Part shown: piece by piece, positions 11,474 through 21,834 of the stretch
Numbering within the stretch: the first letter of the stretch is position 1
How the letters are laid out: each line of letters begins with the position of its first letter
NCBI RefSeq assembly: GCF_943734655.1
Contig: NC_071354.1
Coordinates: forward strand, 144,560,642-144,624,641
Length of the DNA: 64,000 nucleotides
Source of the DNA: Sabethes cyaneus
Lineage: Eukaryota > Arthropoda > Insecta > Diptera > Culicidae
Direction: 5' to 3'
Translations under genes and position numbers: made by a program
Notes under the pieces: generated by a model
The model's database searches: none
Told to the model about the DNA's origin: nothing
The model's input: the letters and a program-made list of their open reading frames with translations, nothing else

Positions 11474-12196
11474 TTACACGCTACTCTCTTCTATATAATC
11501 ATCTGGTAGAAATACCGCTTTCATGGCTTGCACTCTACACTCTGTGTACTGACACAATTTTATGTCCTTTTCTTGCGGCGTAAAATGTTCTTGAACATTT
11601 TCGGACTTCTTTGGATAGCAATTGTATGCAATTGGTATATTGGAGAACCGCACAAAACATAGAGCATTTTTCGTCGGAATCACCTCTGCCGAGTCGCACT
11701 GCGGGTGAACGGTCCGAAAAAATTGGTATCGAAATTGGTAAAATTATTTCCAATGTTCAATGAAAATAGTTGGTTAGAAAACAAGAAACTTAGCAGAAAG
11801 AAGGTGATGAAAATGCAGCTTTCAAATCACCCTAAATTCTTATTCTAAGTAAAATAATAGAATTATTTTGTACCATAACAAAGTATAGTGCAATCTGCCG
11901 GATAAAGTCGAATAGTCTCTCAATATATTTTGACCAGCGGAATGCTCCACCGTCCATTTCAACATCATCAAAATGAATCCGTAGGCACTGCAGCAGCTGC
12001 AATGCGTTTTTTAGCTCGACGGTCATGACTTTGGCGCAAATGTACACCCCATCTATGACAGAATTAATTTGCTCAAACCAGAGAGAGGCACAATTTTTCT
12101 GCATTAATTTTCGTCGGCTTCTCTTTCAATAACATCGCACTATTTCGCGTCAATACACTGCCTTTGGCAGACAATAGCACAGGTATAAAAATCAGT
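11474..12196 (-). pseudogene. Unrecognised two-exon gene fragment, probably broken by a frameshift
   Basis: I do not recognise the protein. An acceptor TTTTTAG precedes 12196. From there the frame LIFIPVLLSAKGSVLTRNSA runs to about 12105 and needs a one-base shift to join MTVELKNALQLLQCL...FDFIRQIALYFVM. That segment ends at 11874 beside a donor GTACAA. A second acceptor (CACCCGCAG) opens 11698, where the in-phase exon CDSAEVIPTKNALCFVRFSN continues to a stop at 11474 (...DDYIEESSV). The joined phases agree and composition is protein-like with no low complexity. Upstream exons were not found. It is either a pseudogene, a gene with a sequence error, or the 3' end of a larger gene interleaved with the cuticular array. 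Confidence 0.4.
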
Positions 12197-13142
12197 CTAA
12201 AAATATGAAAACATTTCTCGACTGATTAATTTGATATACCATTCAACCCTCGTCGTAAAACCGATTATTATTAAAAATATTTTTGTGTAAACTTTAGACT
12301 CTGTCGACTGTCAGTTTCGTAATTTTTACCGTACTTTTTTGGCCTTTTCAGTCTTTTACGGAATATAGAACTGGCTTTTTCAATTCACTCCGACGTTTCG
12401 ACTTTTTTTTTGTAAACTTTTGTAGATGGTAAACGTGGTAAACCAACTACTAATATAATGTATTAGTTAGCACGAAGTGAAACGTAAAGTGAAAGTGGTT
12501 TACCAACTTTTCTGTGAAGTTTTCGACCATCGTAGAAGTTTTTTTATATTCTTTTTTCAATAGACGTAGGTATGGTTATTACTAAGAAAATTCGCTTTAA
12601 TTATCTGTGCAAAATTTTATTTTACGATGCTTGGTTCAATAGGCATAAATTTTTTAAGTTCATTGTTTTCGTTCATATGTACACAAACTATTGTTTATTG
12701 TTTGTTATAATAAATTTGGTCCTATTCTGGTACCCTATGAACCACATCTGCGCGATAATTAAAAAAAATCATTTTTTTTTTCATAGATTTAACTCAAGAC
12801 CTGAGTTGCTAACTCAAATAAATTTATATTTATAATCAAAACACCTTCCACCGCTAGGTGGATCGAGCCAAACTTTTACGCGAAAGGCCACTCCATTCCA
12901 TCCTCCACGGCGGCGGCCAGCCCAGTCATTGAGCGTGAGCGCGTACGCACCAGCGACGTACGTCTGCTAAGATGATGATTGATTTTAATTGTAAATTGAG
13001 CAATGTGCTACCAACCAATCGCTTCTAGCGAGAAAAATCTTTCGCGAAATATGAGTACCAAAAAAAAATTGTAAACTCGGTGGCACTCGGTATGCGTATC
13101 ATCTCTCGGAGAATTTGGGCTATGGTTCAACGCACGGTAATG
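12197..13142. other. Intergenic region upstream of the plus-strand cuticular gene
   Basis: Contains an imperfect inverted repeat around 12425-12510 (GGTAAACCA...TGGTTTACC). No gene is supported. The stretch just before 13143 would hold the enhancer region of the plus-strand cuticular gene. Confidence 0.4.
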
Positions 13143-13179
13143 TATAAATACAATATACTATGTGACTCAAGGTATCAGT
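13143..13179 (+). promoter_or_regulatory. Core promoter: TATAAATA + TCAGT initiator
   Basis: TATAAATA at 13143-13150 and TCAGT at 13175-13179, with 34 bp between the TATA start and the initiator A. The 5' UTR is about 55 nt to the ATG at 13231. It is the same architecture as the other cuticular genes. Confidence 0.8.
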
Positions 13180-13230
13180 TTCGCAGACTGCACCTCACAA
13201 TCAACATTTCTTTCAATCAACACCGAGAAA

Positions 13231-13587
13231 ATGTTTAAAGTTAGTAACTTCAAAACTAGTAGTCGAATTTTCAGAACTAAAAACTTCCTGTCATTCCAGG
13301 TTCTAGCGCTCCTTGCCTGCTTGGTCATCGTTGTGTCGGCCAAGGAATACAAAGAGGAACACCATGCTCATCCCAAGTACAAGTTCGAGTACGGAGTTCA
13401 CGATCCACACACCGGAGATCACAAAGCCCAGTGGGAACACCGGGACGGTGATGTCGTCAAGGGACAGTACTCTCTACATGAAGCCGATGGCAGTGAACGT
13501 ATCGTTGAATACAAAGCCGATGACCACAACGGTTTCGAAGCTGTCGTCAAGAATGTCCAGCACGGACATGCTCCTCATCATTACTAG
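13231..13587 (+). CDS. RR-2 cuticular protein, 98 aa, two exons
   Basis: Small secreted chitin-binding cuticle protein. Exon 1 is 13231-13239 (ATG TTT AAA), with donor GTTAGT. The acceptor is CATTCCAG and exon 2 is 13300-13587, phase 0, after a 60-bp intron. A longer open frame reading through the intron from 13162 is an artefact, because it contains the initiator and 5' UTR. The signal peptide is residues 1-17 ([17 protein letters not shown]). The RR-2 domain is about residues 28-89, with [30 protein letters not shown] and GFEAVVKN. The protein ends shortly after the domain (HGHAPHHY), making it the shortest member here. It is the only plus-strand copy, divergent from the 10850 gene. Confidence 0.93.
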   Translation: MFKVSNFKTSSRIFRTKNFLSFQVLALLACLVIVVSAKEYKEEHHAHPKYKFEYGVHDPHTGDHKAQWEHRDGDVVKGQYSLHEADGSERIVEYKADDHNGFEAVVKNVQHGHAPHHY

Positions 13588-14130
13588 GATCTAGTGAAAG
13601 TGCGCTGCGGATAGAACAATTTCGTACTTAGCTGTTAAATGTGATATGATAAATCGAAGTGATTCATTTATCTAAAACTAAACTGATTGTTTTCATTCGC
13701 CATTTGTTAGGTAGTGAATTGAACGTCCTCTTACAGTTATTTTGTTATTTTCGGTAAATAACATTCAGGTGTTCTTAGAATCTTACTAAACGCAACAAAA
13801 AGATAACTGGAATGCACGTTCAAAATTTGAGATTCATCTTTGTCTTCTAATTTCATTTGATTCAGTTTTTACTATACAAAAACTATCGTTGGATGCGGTG
13901 ACCTGAAACGGTTCAGGACCAATGCCCTTGATTCTACACAGTGCCCACAGTGACCACGGTGTAATAATTGTTTATTTATAATAATCCACCTGACAAGTTT
14001 GTCTTAATGAATAGTGTATACTTTGCTTGAATGAAATTCAGTGTTTGTACTCGGTTTGCAAACTGGGATGCAGACATTGCAAACTCGAATGCAAATTCGG
14101 CAGAACTAAATAGGCGAACAAAATAGCTGC
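13588..14130. other. Intergenic region, 3' side of the plus-strand cuticular gene
   Basis: 3' flank without a canonical AATAAA; the nearest variant is GATAAA around 13648. The last 5 bp, GCTGC (14126-14130), are one copy of the target duplication of the BEL element. Confidence 0.5.
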
Positions 14131-14740
14131 TGTTCGGGTGCCCAAACGAGCAAATAAATTCTGAGCAGCACTTTTTGTGACAGCTAAAACTAATTAATTT
14201 TAATAATATGGTTAGATGCTTATACACTTTTACATTCTTACTTTTCAATTTCCTCCCACGCTTACGAATCACTATCAGCTAGATTTTCTCCACTCTCCTA
14301 CTTTTCACTGTTTTCCCTGTTAAATTACTTTTTCTATTATTGATCTTCACTTTAAATTCACTGTACTCACGATATCTCCTGCGATTTGTTAGCGGCTGTT
14401 TTGCAATTAGTATCCAATTTTCCGTCTGTTTTCAGGTTTCCTACAGGTAAGTATTTATACAGGTAAGTTTATCCTCCACTTCTTTTCCATTTTTACTTAC
14501 AGATTCCACGTCTAGAATGATATTTTCATCTAATCTATCACCTACTGACCTCAACAGAAACGCTATGACTTCTAAATTTTCTACAGTTTGAATAACGATC
14601 TGCATGAAACTGCACTATCACTTTCCGTATTTACATACCGATCGTAAACAAACTTTTATACTAGCTATGTAGCGAGAAACGTCACTTTCGGTAATTGGTT
14701 GCCAGAATGATTTACAAACAGGAGTTCAGCCGCGGTAACA
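14131..14740 (-). repeat. 3' LTR of the BEL element
   Basis: 610 bp, matching 17432-18041 except for about 8 substitutions. It is bounded by TGTTCGG and CGGTAACA on the plus strand. The outer side abuts GCTGC. Confidence 0.93.
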
Positions 14741-14810
14741 TACCCCCGCCCGTAACATCCGGTAGGTCATTCAGAAGCTCCAGATTTACCGTCTCAAATC
14801 TCAGGCACAG

Positions 14811-15650
14811 CTAGTTTAATAATGCCGCGGGATGCAACTTCCCATCAGTAACCACAAACTCCTCATTTTTAGATCTTTTAGGTTTCACCGCAGGGTCAGC
14901 TATCGACTTCATTACATTTTTCGATTCCTTACGTATCAGAAGATAGGTATCTTTATTGCTGATTTGCTGGTGACAGCAGGCATACCCTCCCATTGGGTCT
15001 AATTGCTTTGGGCCGTAGGCCGTCCAACCTAGTCTACACCGCACAGCAATTGGCTCCATAGTAGAGCCAACCTTCACTTCTAACGGGGCAAATGAATGTA
15101 TGTTGTTCAACCCAAAAAGGATCTGTGGATGGCCATTATAGGATGCAATCGGCAATTCGCGCATATGTGGGTATTGTGTAACCATATCTTCCATATCAAG
15201 TTTCTGGCGAGGTAGCATAAGTTGCTGCACTGTACGAACCGTTCGCAAAGGAATTTTGTCACTAGATCCTACAGCCGACGCCCACACACTCAGTTTTCTG
15301 GATTTCTTCTCGACCCGCGAAACATCTGTCGTCCATCTAATAGTAAGCTTTTCTTCTATACCAACGACTCCGAGTCGATCCGCCAACTTATCTTCAATCA
15401 ACGTAACCGACGAACCTTCATCCAGAAAGGCCAACACCGTTAATTTCTTTCCTCCGCAATGCAATTCCACTGGCATGATACGAAACATGACAGCATTATT
15501 AGTACGAATGTGTGCACTAATACCGACTATCCGATTCGAAGAACAATTGATGGGATGAAGCAGTGCATCTTCACAGTCATCAACGTTGCAGCGGAGCTTA
15601 AACCGGCACTGTCCTCCATGCTTGTTCAAGCACAGCTTACATAATTTGTA
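14811..15650 (-). pseudogene. BEL protease-region fragment (DUF1758-like), downstream of an amber codon
   Basis: This is the same reading frame as the Gag frame at 15654-17390, separated from it by a single TAG at 15651-15653. It starts with a second Cys/His knuckle (CKLCLNKHGGQC), then a retropepsin-like domain with the aspartate motif FLDEGSSVTLIEDKLADRLG, and runs on through the region that normally precedes RT. It then ends abruptly at a TAG (14811) about 70 bp before the 3' LTR. The junction near KSIADPAVKPKRS marks where the rest of pol has been lost. There is no start codon of its own that looks used; expression would need amber readthrough. Confidence 0.85.
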
Positions 15651-17390
15651 CTAGTTGACCATTTCTACTCGCTTTTCATACGGCAATTCCTTAAAATCCT
15701 GGCAGTAACGCAGACGATGGTCGATCCGATTGCATAATCGGCACGGCTTCAACCTTCGTTGAATTGAGACTCCCGAAATTTCCCCTTCAAAATGGTTGTA
15801 CAGACCCTCTACATCGTTAGCTTGGCTTCTAGATGGACCACCTACTTCCCTTGCCGATGCAACAAAACTAATATCTACGCCAGCTTCACACGCGTCTTCC
15901 GCAATCCGTGACAGAAAATTCGTCAACGTACGCAAAGTCACCCTTTTCTTTCCCCTTTTATACTCTACCCATTGACGCTTCTCCGCATCCGGAAGCTTGC
16001 TTACAAGATCCTTAATAAGAAGTGGGTTTACCAAATGGTCTTTCATTTCCGTCGCTTCGAGGTGCTCACACAGCTGCTCCACCACATTGCTAAATGGAAT
16101 AAACCCACGCAGGTCATTCGGTTTTAGACGGTCCAACTCGTGTATTCGGTTAAGATGACTTTGCAGTAACTGCTCTGGTCGATCAAAGTGCTGACGAAGC
16201 TTCTGAATTACGCGAGGAACAGATTTCGGTAAGAGAAGTTGCCCTCGAACGAGATCCAGTGCGTTCCCCTTTAGGCATTGCTGCAGGCGGGATAGGTTGT
16301 CAATGTGACTGAACCCACAGGCCTCTGTCGATGACATATAGGCCGCGTAAAACAAGGGCCAATCTTCTGGTCTGCCGGAGAAGGCAGGAAGCTGTTTTCT
16401 TATACCTTGTCTCGCTGCTAGTTGAGCCTTTGTCGGTCCGGATCGCTGTTGAATCGGCTTATTTGATTCACTACGCCTTTTGCGCTGAGCAGAAGCATTC
16501 GAGAAACGTTCATCTTGTGACGTTTCATCATTATTGCTTTTCTCATCAAACGAACTCTCTTCACCACAGTCGTCACTTTCGTCGCTAATATCAGACTCTG
16601 CCATGTGCGTCGTCTTCCGCAACTTTTCTGCTACCGGGTTAGTTACTTCCGGATTACGCAGCGGAGTTCTTCTATTCAACGGCATCCGACTTGACGGCCC
16701 TTCAAGTGGATTTGTAAGCGAAATAGCTTTCAATTTGCTTCCTGTCTTAACCTTTTCGAGCTGCCGATCGATGACGGACATTTTTCCTTTGAAGACATTT
16801 TCCAACTCCTGTAGGCTTTTTAGATGGTCTTGCTTTGCCTTCAGTTGCTGCTGCAATTCGCGAGTCTTTTCTTCCAGCTCCAGCTCCCGCAGTTCAGCCT
16901 TCCACTGCAACTCCCTTTTGCGCATTTCTTGTTCTTCCAGCCACTTCTTCTTCTTAAGACCAGTCCGAAACTCCATTTCCTTTCGCCGGATCATTTTTTC
17001 CGCTTCCCATTCTTGTTCCAACCGTTTATGTTCGTCCTCCATTGCTTTCAATCGGTATTCTACCGCAAAGGTTGGCTGACTGACGGACAATCTAATCCGA
17101 GATATATCCGACTGTTCCGAATTTGATTCAACAGAAACCCCAGCAGAAGCGTCCTTCTTACGGCGACTTTTCCTCGCCTTTGTCTTTTGGTACTCTTTTG
17201 CTGCGACTTGACAGGCAACTTCGTCGCAGTACCACTCTTCCTCCTTCTTAACGGTATCGGTTACTCCCACGCAAATGTAGTGGAACCATCTGTCACAGTA
17301 GTCGCAAGCAACCATTCTCTCCTGCTGTGTTGGGGCCACTCTGCACTTACTGCATACCGTCGTAGTGAAGTCTAGCTCGTTATCGCTCAT
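15651..17390 (-). CDS. BEL Gag polyprotein with N-terminal PHD finger, 579 aa
   Basis: This is the capsid-forming protein of the retrotransposon. Residues 13-60 form a C4HC3 PHD-type zinc finger (Cys13, Cys16, Cys29, Cys32, His37, Cys40, Cys55, Cys60). A long charged coiled coil rich in Glu, Lys and Arg follows at about 115-215, then a Ser/Asp/Glu-rich linker. The DUF1759 Gag domain begins near LPAFSGRPEDWPLFYAAY. Close to the C terminus is a CCHC knuckle, CRLCNRIDHRLRYC. The frame is open to a TAG at 15651-15653, after which the same frame continues with the protease part. The start ATG at 17390 lies 41 bp inside the 5' LTR boundary. The open frame suggests it was recently under selection or that insertion was recent. 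Confidence 0.88.
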   Translation of the reverse strand: MSDNELDFTTTVCSKCRVAPTQQERMVACDYCDRWFHYICVGVTDTVKKEEEWYCDEVACQVAAKEYQKTKARKSRRKKDASAGVSVESNSEQSDISRIRLSVSQPTFAVEYRLKAMEDEHKRLEQEWEAEKMIRRKEMEFRTGLKKKKWLEEQEMRKRELQWKAELRELELEEKTRELQQQLKAKQDHLKSLQELENVFKGKMSVIDRQLEKVKTGSKLKAISLTNPLEGPSSRMPLNRRTPLRNPEVTNPVAEKLRKTTHMAESDISDESDDCGEESSFDEKSNNDETSQDERFSNASAQRKRRSESNKPIQQRSGPTKAQLAARQGIRKQLPAFSGRPEDWPLFYAAYMSSTEACGFSHIDNLSRLQQCLKGNALDLVRGQLLLPKSVPRVIQKLRQHFDRPEQLLQSHLNRIHELDRLKPNDLRGFIPFSNVVEQLCEHLEATEMKDHLVNPLLIKDLVSKLPDAEKRQWVEYKRGKKRVTLRTLTNFLSRIAEDACEAGVDISFVASAREVGGPSRSQANDVEGLYNHFEGEISGVSIQRRLKPCRLCNRIDHRLRYCQDFKELPYEKRVEMVN

Positions 17391-17431
17391 CGTGCCGTGG
17401 TTGGGTCCGAATCAAGTTGAAAATTTTAGTT

Positions 17432-18041
17432 TGTTCGGTTGCCCAAACGAGCAAATAAATTCTGAGCAATACTTTTTGTGACAGCTAAAACTAATTAATT
17501 TTATTAATATGGTTAGATGCTTATACACTTTTACATTCTTACTTTTCAATTTCCTCCCACGCTTACGAATCACTATCAGCTAGATTTTCTCCACTCTCCT
17601 ACTTTTCACTGTTTTCCCTGTTAAATTACTTTTTCTATTATTGATCTTCACTTTAAATTCACTGTACTCACGATATCTCCTGCGATTTGTTAGCGGCTGT
17701 TATGCAATTCGTATCCAATTTTCCGTCTGTTTTCAGGTTTCCTACAGGTAAGTATTTATACAGGTAAGTTTATCCTCCACTTCTTTTCCATTTTTACTTA
17801 CAGATTCCACGTCTAGAATGATATTTTCATCTAATCTATCACCTACTGACCTCAACAGAAACGCTATGACTTCTAAATTTTCTACAGTTTGAATAACGAT
17901 CTGCATGAAACTGCACTATCACTTTCCGTATTTACATACCGATCGTAAACAAACTTTTATGCTAGCTATGTAGCGAGAAACGTCACTTTCGGTAATTGGT
18001 TGCCAGAATGATTTACAAACAGGAGTTCTGCCGCGGTAACA
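17432..18041 (-). repeat. 5' LTR of the BEL element
   Basis: 610 bp, the partner of 14131-14740. It provides the promoter for the Gag frame that starts 41 bp inside. The outer side abuts GCTGC at 18042-18046. Confidence 0.93.
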
Positions 18042-18136
18042 GCTGCATTGATGATCGATGTCGCAAGGTCGATCCTGATGCGCGAAAATCAAGCAGAGAT
18101 AAGAGATGGGGGCAAACGATGTCACTGGTGAGTAGT

Positions 18137-19140
18137 TTAACAACGAAAGTGGCTTGCTGCATTTTTCTTCTCCGAACGTTTTTTTTTTTCAAGATTAAGC
18201 AGTTGACATCTATCAGGATACGCTGAAAGACTCCAAGTATCACGCCATGAAATATTCCTGAGAGCAAGCAGTATAAATCTTTTTTTGACTGGCACAATCC
18301 TTGAGTTCCATGTTGCGTCGTTTGGTGTCCATACTACGGAAGAGTTTTCAAGGATCGGTCTAACAAGTAATATAACACTTTTAGGCAATACAGAACCGTG
18401 ACGCACTTGGCCATTTTAGAAATGAAGCCAAATTGTCGGTTTGCCTTGGAAATAATCGACATGTAATGCGCATAGAATGTAAGCATAGGATCCAGCATAG
18501 AATATAAGCATAGGACTAGCAAGATACGTTACATGGTCCACTAGGTTGAGAATCGTACGGTCGATATAGTAATCAAACATAAACGAACTGTAGAATCTTA
18601 ACCAGTTAGGACACTTTACTTTTCGTTCTTTCACTCGATCGGATAACTCGAGATAGATAACAACTTACCCGAAACCGAAACCGGTCGGCAAAAAAATAAT
18701 TTATACTTATTGTAAAAATGAAAAGTAAAGGATCCGAGCTGCTTGAAATTCATACCAGTTCTTACATTAGCACGAATCCGTAATTGAGGTAAAATCGGTA
18801 GAACGATAAAAGGGCATTTCGTTGTATTTTTCCTTACTGATAACGAGTTTGTTCAGCTGACACCAATTGACGAACAGTGCTGCCATATTTGAGAATTGAG
18901 CCAATCATCGTTACAACGCACCACTAAGTAGATTTTCAGATCATCATTGTAAATAGGTTAGCATCTATAACCATTCGAGAATGCAGCATTGTTGAAGTAA
19001 ATGACGAACAAAAGTGGTTTCAAATTGCATCCTTGTGAAATACCAGCCATATTAACAAATGGTGGAGAGACGCATAGGCCATGTTTAACTGTTAAACTTA
19101 AAAATGCAGCGGTTTTCCAGTAAAATAGGATGAAAGTCAT
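18137..19140 (-). mobile_element. Decayed jockey-like LINE reverse transcriptase, C-terminal half
   Basis: Pieces on the minus strand run in RT order: SQGCNLKPLLFVIYFN (about 19050), the catalytic-motif equivalent Y-N-D-D-LKIYL in place of YADD (about 18925-18951), VDHVTYL (about 18530), ISKANRQFGFISKM (about 18430) and NSRIVPVKKRFILLALRN (about 18270). Several frameshifts and stops separate them. It resembles jockey-clade elements of dipterans; the clade is inferred from motif style. Confidence 0.75.
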
Positions 19141-19189
19141 GACACCAATCTGCTAGAGGCTCCCATTCGCAACCATTGATGAAGGGACA

Positions 19190-19382
19190 GTAGGGGAAAG
19201 TAATGATTTTTTTTTGGAATGGAGGGGAAAGAGTGAAAAGGTGAAGGGGGGGGGGGGGATTATTGGTAGCTATGCTTAACAAGTAGTCGTTGTGACTCCT
19301 ACCTTTTGTCCAATGCTGGAAGGTACATTGCTCGAACCAAGCTATAATCTGGGATTATAACCCAAGCTATAATCTGGGATTA
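19190..19382. repeat. Poly-G run and a 23-bp tandem duplication
   Basis: A G-rich run peaks at 19246-19258. The unit CCAAGCTATAATCTGGGATT is repeated twice in tandem at about 19338-19385. No coding significance is seen. Confidence 0.6.
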
Positions 19383-19429
19383 TATCGACAGCGCTCCACG
19401 CGCACTATTCTACATACATTCTCTGCACG

Positions 19430-20420
19430 ATGTCGGCGTTGGTATCTCACGCACGACCGCAAGTATTTCACGCCGAGTAACATAGAAATGCGAACAGTGA
19501 AACATCACATGCTCCGGCGTTTCCACGGTTACCGCACAAACGGGGCAGAAAGGTGAACCTTCCGTCCCACACCTGTGTAGGTACTTCTAGAGACACCCAT
19601 GGCCTGACAAAAACTACGTGAGTTTACCTCGCCATGTCTTCTGCCGATCCAAGATGAGATATTTTGGATCAGCACTGTCCCATTCCCTCTGGCGACCTAC
19701 TTATAGCATCCGGCCTAACTCTATCCCGAATGCCTTTGACGTTCCTCTGCCTACGGCACTCGACATCCTAGCCTAGAAGTATGCATGTAGGGAGAATACC
19801 CCCAATATCATATATCGCTTCTAGCGATATGGTCCGATATCCCCTTGCAACTCGCAGCGCCATCAGTCTGAACATCTTCCTCAGACATGCCTGATTGCGC
19901 TAACTGCCCATTCAGCCCTTACTGCATATTCAGCCGTGTCATACACTAGCGTCCGGTTCTCAAAGTAGCTTCTAAGTTACCCGCATAGCTACTTCAATAT
20001 CCGCATATTGTGCAGTGCCAGGGCGATCGGACCTCAACTAGCGCTGTTAAAGGTGTTTTTGACGCCAATCGTGACCATGGCACAAAATCTGTCATCCCAC
20101 CTGTTTTGCTTCATTGTCTTTTCCTCTCTCTCTATGGCTGAATTGATGGCATCGATGGTGGACTCCATACTGCATCTTGGCAGCCCGGCCTCGCTCTCCA
20201 TAATGCACGTTAGCCTGTTTATAAGTACCCGCTCTAACAACTTCCCTATAGTGTCAGTATTGTGTTGGGAAACAGTACTAGTCTTTGCATTTTCCATCTG
20301 TCCGGAAATTCGCTTGGATATGCTTGGATCGCCACCTTCATTGCCTCGTTCGGTATCCCGTCTGGGCCGGGAGCCCTCTTTGCCTTCAAGCCCTTGGCAA
20401 CCATGTAGCTGCATCATCAC
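19430..20420 (-). mobile_element. R1-clade LINE relic with internal deletion
   Basis: The minus-strand frame at 20034-20420 shows RT blocks DTIGKLLERVLINRLT, MESTIDAINSAIER and MVTIGVKNTFNSAS (the motif-A region). Past 20034 the frame is broken. The 3' end near 19555-19500 encodes the R1-type zinc knuckle CPVCAVTVETPEHVMFHC. The RT core between motif A and the C terminus is much shorter than in a full element, so part has been deleted. Confidence 0.8.
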
Positions 20421-20495
20421 AAATCTGCAAAGCTATAAAATGATGGCTTTCCCAAAACGTCAACTAAATGCATCACAATTACACCAGAACATACA

Positions 20496-21439
20496 TACCG
20501 TCATCCGGGGATACTTGCAACACCGGGGTTACTTGCAACACTTTTGCGCATCGCGCTTTTGACAGCTCTAACGCATTTGTTTGTTAACATAACCATTTGT
20601 AGTCAATGGGGTTTTAAAGAAGGGACGTTTACCTATTGTTTAGTTAAGTTTAATCGATTATATCATTGATTTGCTTGTTTTTATACGACTGCAAAGTAAT
20701 TTCATTTTCAGAGTAGGAAAAATGGATGCGCAAAGTTACGTCAGTGCATTGACATGAAATTATTTTTTATCGTTTGGTTCCTGTACACAATTAGTACATC
20801 ATATAAGCTAACAAATAGCAACTTTGAGCTTTATTTATATTTTGAACTTGGGGAAGTAACGACGAATTCGTGTTGTTACTTCCAATATGGCGCGGCTTGC
20901 AGCACTTGTAAAATAAATAATTAGAGTAATAGACAGTATGTAAACAGTATGTTTGCATCTGTACGATGTTATTTTGTCTACTGCCATCTCCAGAAAAATT
21001 AAAATTCTGAAAAATTCCACGTGCCTTGAACAGCAATTTGAAGTTCGCCTACATGCTGCATTGTCACCGAATACCTTTAAAAAAGCGATAGACAAAATTG
21101 GGAATCAAAACATGCCTCCAGTATCACTTGTTTTACTAGAAATATACTCAAAATATCTAAAAATGCTCATTTGCGGTTTGAAATCAAATTTAAAATCATA
21201 AGAAGCGCAAAATCAGTAAAGTGTTGCAAGTAACCCCGTTTACTTGGTAACTTGCAACACCCCTATTTTCGGTTCATTCTACAGGCTCATTTAGTTGATA
21301 ATTTTTCTCATAATCATAAATCAAAAGTACTGACAAGTTTACAAGTTTTGACTACTCACACTTGGATCTAAACGGTACACTTCGAAAGTTATACCAAGTC
21401 AAAGTTCAAAAGTGTTGCAAGTATCCCCGGATGACGGTA
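20496..21439. mobile_element. 944-bp TIR element, ends TACCGTCATCCGGGGATACTTGC
   Basis: Left TACCGTCATCCGGGGATACT (continuing TGCAACAC) and right GTGTTGCAAGTATCCCCGGA (continuing TGACGGTA) are near-perfect inverted repeats. Second, inner copies of CGGGGTTACTTGCAACAC (about 20523) and GTGTTGCAAGTAACCCCG (about 21221) extend the match. TA at each edge fits a Tc1/mariner-type target duplication. There is no transposase. A related half-end lies at 24262-24286. Confidence 0.8.
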
Positions 21440-21834
21440 TTTATTTTTCCCATCTTCTTCCACTCACTACCTCTCATTTTCTAACTTTCCTGTCACCTAA
21501 CAACTCGACTCTATTTTCTATCACTAAACATTTTTTTCTTCGACGTCATGCCACTCTTCCCACTTTCTTATGGACTATTCTAACTTGCTCTTCGCTCTCC
21601 CATCTCTTATCCTCAGCCACTTAGCATAACTTTCTGACGTATGCAATGGTCGTCACCATGCAACGTCGCCAAGCCAAAATCTTCCACGAGTCGTTGTGCA
21701 CCGATCGGCTGCTGGAGAAGTCCTATGTCGTCCCGGTCTAGTGCCGCACCGAATCAATATCACACAGCGCTGTCTCGACACAACCTTGCGTCGGTTATGT
21801 GCTGGTTGAGAAAATATCCGACCGATGATTTCAC
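21440..21834. other. Unassigned sequence, less AT-rich
   Basis: The stretch 21630-21834 is less AT-rich than its surroundings and has protein-like frames, but no domain was recognised. It may continue after the MITE at 22209-22560, as if one older element had been split. Confidence 0.3.

Larger units (their letters stand above)
14131..18041 (-). mobile_element. BEL/Pao LTR retrotransposon, complete ends, pol deleted
   Basis: Two 610-bp direct LTRs (14131-14740 and 17432-18041) start TGTTACCGCGG and end CCGAACA on the minus strand. They are flanked by a perfect 5-bp target duplication, GCTGC (14126-14130 and 18042-18046). A G-rich polypurine tract lies beside the 3' LTR (14741-14760). The 2.7-kb interior encodes only Gag and a protease-like part. 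Reverse transcriptase, RNase H and integrase are absent, so mobilisation would need proteins in trans. The LTRs differ at about 8 positions by eye (about 1.3%), so insertion was fairly recent. Confidence 0.95.

Noticed and set aside
12572..12835. 87-codon hydrophobic frame
   Set aside because: AT-rich chance frame with no signal, domain or splice context.
13162..13587. 141-codon open frame covering the plus-strand cuticular gene from 13162
   Set aside because: It begins upstream of the initiator and reads through a good GT-AG intron; the real start is the ATG at 13231.
16534..17126. 181- and 100-codon frames opposite the BEL Gag
   Set aside because: Antisense shadows of the charged coiled-coil region of Gag.
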